Shown in pieces: positions 62,539-64,000 of a stretch of 64,000 bases of DNA. The notes under the pieces were generated by a model, which saw only the letters and a program-made list of their open reading frames with translations, did not search any database and was not told where the DNA came from. The first letter of the stretch is position 1. Each line of letters starts with the position of its first letter. Location: assembly GCF_900107925.1 (NCBI RefSeq), contig NZ_FNUJ01000001.1:992001-1056000 (forward strand). Reading direction: 5' to 3'. This DNA is from Amycolatopsis pretoriensis (GTDB lineage Bacteria > Actinomycetota > Actinomycetes > Mycobacteriales > Pseudonocardiaceae). A program made the translations under genes and the position numbers.

Positions 62539-63047
62539 CCGCCGAAGGGCGCTTCCAGCCGCGGCTCCCAGCCGTGTTCGGTCAACGCGACCAGCTGCAG
62601 GGCTTCGGCCCGGCCGGTCACCGGCAGCAGCGGCCGGACTTCGTCGGCCACCCTCGCGAGGGTCTCGTCGTCGCCGCCCATCGCCACCGTGACGTGGGCC
62701 GGCGGTCGGTGCCCGAAGCGCCCGCGGTAGGGCGGAACGTCCGGCCACCGGGCGCAGACCGCATCGGTGATCCCCTGGAGCGACGGAGCCGGAAGGGCTG
62801 AGAACCCGGGTGCGACCAGGATCTCGGACAGCTCGACGGACACCGGCGAAACTCCGGCGGCCAGCGACCGGACTGCCGCGAGGACCTCGTCGTTCAGCGA
62901 GGCATCGGGAAGGAACGGGTACAGCGCGGTCACGTGAGCCGGCAGGCCGGGCCGTACCAAGCCGGGGTCGATCCGCCGGGCGGCGGCGAGCGCGGGTTCG
63001 GCGGCGGGCAGCAGGATCACCAGTGCGGTGGTTCCGGTTTCGGGCAC
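62535..63047 (-). CDS. 2'-5' RNA ligase / 2H phosphoesterase family protein
   Basis: A 170-residue protein starting at GTG 63047. It has two H-x-T motifs, HVTALYP (about residue 38) and HVTVAMG (about 118), whose histidines form the 2H active site. The spacing matches LigT-like RNA 2',3'-cyclic phosphodiesterases. The physiological substrate in actinobacteria is not known. Convergent with the MAB_1171c-type gene across a tandem repeat. Confidence 0.85.
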   Translation of the reverse strand: MPETGTTALVILLPAAEPALAAARRIDPGLVRPGLPAHVTALYPFLPDASLNDEVLAAVRSLAAGVSPVSVELSEILVAPGFSALPAPSLQGITDAVCARWPDVPPYRGRFGHRPPAHVTVAMGGDDETLARVADEVRPLLPVTGRAEALQLVALTEHGWEPRLEAPFGG

Positions 63048-63099
63048 CTCCGCATCATGGCAGCCGGGCGGGGTGGTCTTCGGGAACCGGCCACCGCCG

Positions 63100-63519
63100 T
63101 CACGCGGCGGCGGACTCCCGGAACCGTCCCGAGCGGGCCAGCGCCAAGCTCCGCCGGCACAGCTCGACCAGCTCCAGGTTCGCGCGGCTGCGCGGGCTGC
63201 GGCCGCAGAGCCCGCAGTGGATCGTCACCTCGCCGGTCAGCTCGTCCACCGCGACCAGCGCCTGGTGGTCGCAGCGGCGGCACCAGCGGTAGCCGATCGC
63301 CGGGTTCGTGTGCACCGGGGAGGCGACGCAGTCGTGCAGCCAGCGGCGGTGCGTGCGGCACGTCACGCGGTCGGTCGGGTCGAGGCGGCCGGCGTCTTCG
63401 TCGCGGTCCTCGCCCACCAGCGTCGACGCCAGCAGCGGCTGGCGCGCCGCGGACGGACGGTCGTCGGGATTCGGGCTGGCCCACGCGTGGTGGTCGCCGC
63501 ATCGGCACTTCTCGGACAT
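63100..63519 (-). CDS. Cysteine-rich, zinc-ribbon-like hypothetical protein
   Basis: A 139-residue protein starting at ATG 63519 (MSEKCRCGDHHAW). Cys/His groups KCRCGDHH, VTCRTHRRWLHDC, YRWCRRCDH and IHCGLCGRS suggest at least two zinc sites, of which CxxC...CxxC near the C-terminus is ribbon-like. No family name recognised. It is divergent from dinB across 155 bp; a role in DNA transactions is only suggested by that neighbour. Confidence 0.65.
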   Translation of the reverse strand: MSEKCRCGDHHAWASPNPDDRPSAARQPLLASTLVGEDRDEDAGRLDPTDRVTCRTHRRWLHDCVASPVHTNPAIGYRWCRRCDHQALVAVDELTGEVTIHCGLCGRSPRSRANLELVELCRRSLALARSGRFRESAAA

Positions 63520-63661
63520 GTCGCCCCCAGAGGTCGGGTGAATCGATCCGTCGAGTGTGACCGGGGCAACAGAGCGGCGACAACCGGGAAAACGCTCAGT
63601 TTCGCCCGGCGGCAGGGGTTCCGCGGCGGGCGGACGTGCGGACTTTGGCCCCGCTTTATGC

Positions 63662-63673
63662 GAACATATGTTC
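63662..63673. promoter_or_regulatory. SOS (LexA) box GAACATATGTTC
   Basis: A perfect 12-bp palindrome matching the actinobacterial LexA site core GAAC-N4-GTTC, ending one base before the dinB start codon. Confidence 0.7.
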
Positions 63674-63674
63674 T

Positions 63675-64000
63675 ATGACCGTCGCCGAGGGGCCGATCCT
63701 GCACGCCGACCTCGACTCGTTCTACGCGTCGGTGGAACAGCGCGACGACCCGGCGCTGAAGGGTCGCCCGGTCATCGTCGGCGGCGGGGTCGTCCTGGCC
63801 GCGAGTTACGAGGCCAAGGCCTACGGCGTGCGCACCGCGATGGGGGGCGCGCAGGCCCGGCGGCTGTGCCCGCACGCCGTCGTCGTGCCGCCGCGGATGT
63901 CGGCGTATTCGGCCGCGAGCAAGGTCGTCTTCGACGTCTTCCACGACACCACGCCGTGGGTCGAAGGCCTCTCGATCGACGAAGCCTTCCTCGACGTCGG
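63675..64000 (+). CDS. dinB: DNA polymerase IV, 5' part
   Basis: The first 108 codons of a Y-family polymerase, cut by the window end. ATG 63675 ([26 protein letters not shown]) is fixed by the conserved catalytic [13 protein letters not shown], where the first metal-binding Asp lies. [37 protein letters not shown] is the palm/fingers region, and [10 protein letters not shown] supplies the second catalytic Asp-Glu. It performs error-prone lesion bypass. The LexA palindrome abutting its start points to SOS control. Confidence 0.92.
   Translation, partial: MTVAEGPILHADLDSFYASVEQRDDPALKGRPVIVGGGVVLAASYEAKAYGVRTAMGGAQARRLCPHAVVVPPRMSAYSAASKVVFDVFHDTTPWVEGLSIDEAFLDV

Overview
The window is very GC-rich actinomycete DNA with dense genes, many GTG starts and many 4-bp GTGA/ATGA start-stop overlaps. 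The gene content points to a Pseudonocardiaceae-type organism, most likely Amycolatopsis or a close relative: a mycothiol-type DsbA protein, a nicotinoprotein alcohol dehydrogenase next to an MftB-like protein, an actinobacterial SOS box, and large secreted carbohydrate-active enzymes. The genus is inferred; no rRNA is present to confirm it. I see no tRNA, rRNA, insertion sequence, integrase or CRISPR array.

Layout. 1-7.5 kb: the end of an NB-ARC/TPR regulator; a coupled trio of acyl-CoA dehydrogenase-like, PIG-L deacetylase/methyltransferase fusion and GT2 glycosyltransferase genes; a CorA-type transporter; and an FAD-dependent reductase. 7.5-14.8 kb: a soluble poly-HAMP hybrid histidine kinase behind a perfect 28-bp palindrome, followed by an ANTAR-GAF-PAS-SpoIIE phosphatase. 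Two parS-like 28-bp palindromes separate this pair from a Ca2+/H+ antiporter. 16-22 kb: a LysR regulator and divergent pyruvate dehydrogenase (quinone), then an AcoR-like activator, an NDMA-dependent alcohol dehydrogenase and an MftB/PqqD-like small protein in a row. 22-31.8 kb: mixed housekeeping and secreted genes (DUF1989, HNH lipoprotein, fructosamine kinase, MmcQ/YjbR, GNAT, M1 peptidase, acyl-CoA synthetase, DUF488).

31.8-46.5 kb is a complete L-rhamnose module. It holds a secreted GH2 hydrolase, a LacI repressor, a divergent ABC importer, mutarotase, isomerase, bifunctional aldolase/dehydrogenase, an additional fucose/arabinose-isomerase-family protein and rhamnulokinase. Imported L-rhamnose would be anomerised, isomerised, phosphorylated, and cleaved to DHAP and lactaldehyde, which the C-terminal dehydrogenase domain would oxidise.

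46.5-58 kb: a DsbA-like oxidoreductase, a three-gene two-component operon with its own inverted-repeat site, and a second LacI gene. The same GAGAGCGCTCTC operator lies before this LacI gene and at two divergent promoters 6 kb away, serving a DUF1996-DUF305 pair and a clan-A glycoside hydrolase with two F5/8C modules. A GH31 enzyme with two CBM35-like modules sits between them behind a different LacI-type operator. 58-64 kb: a VOC protein, an AraC regulator, a membrane-protein pseudogene with three frameshifts, an XRE / ImmA-IrrE / MAB_1171c-type trio, a 2H phosphoesterase, a zinc-ribbon-like protein, and the start of dinB with an SOS box against its start codon.
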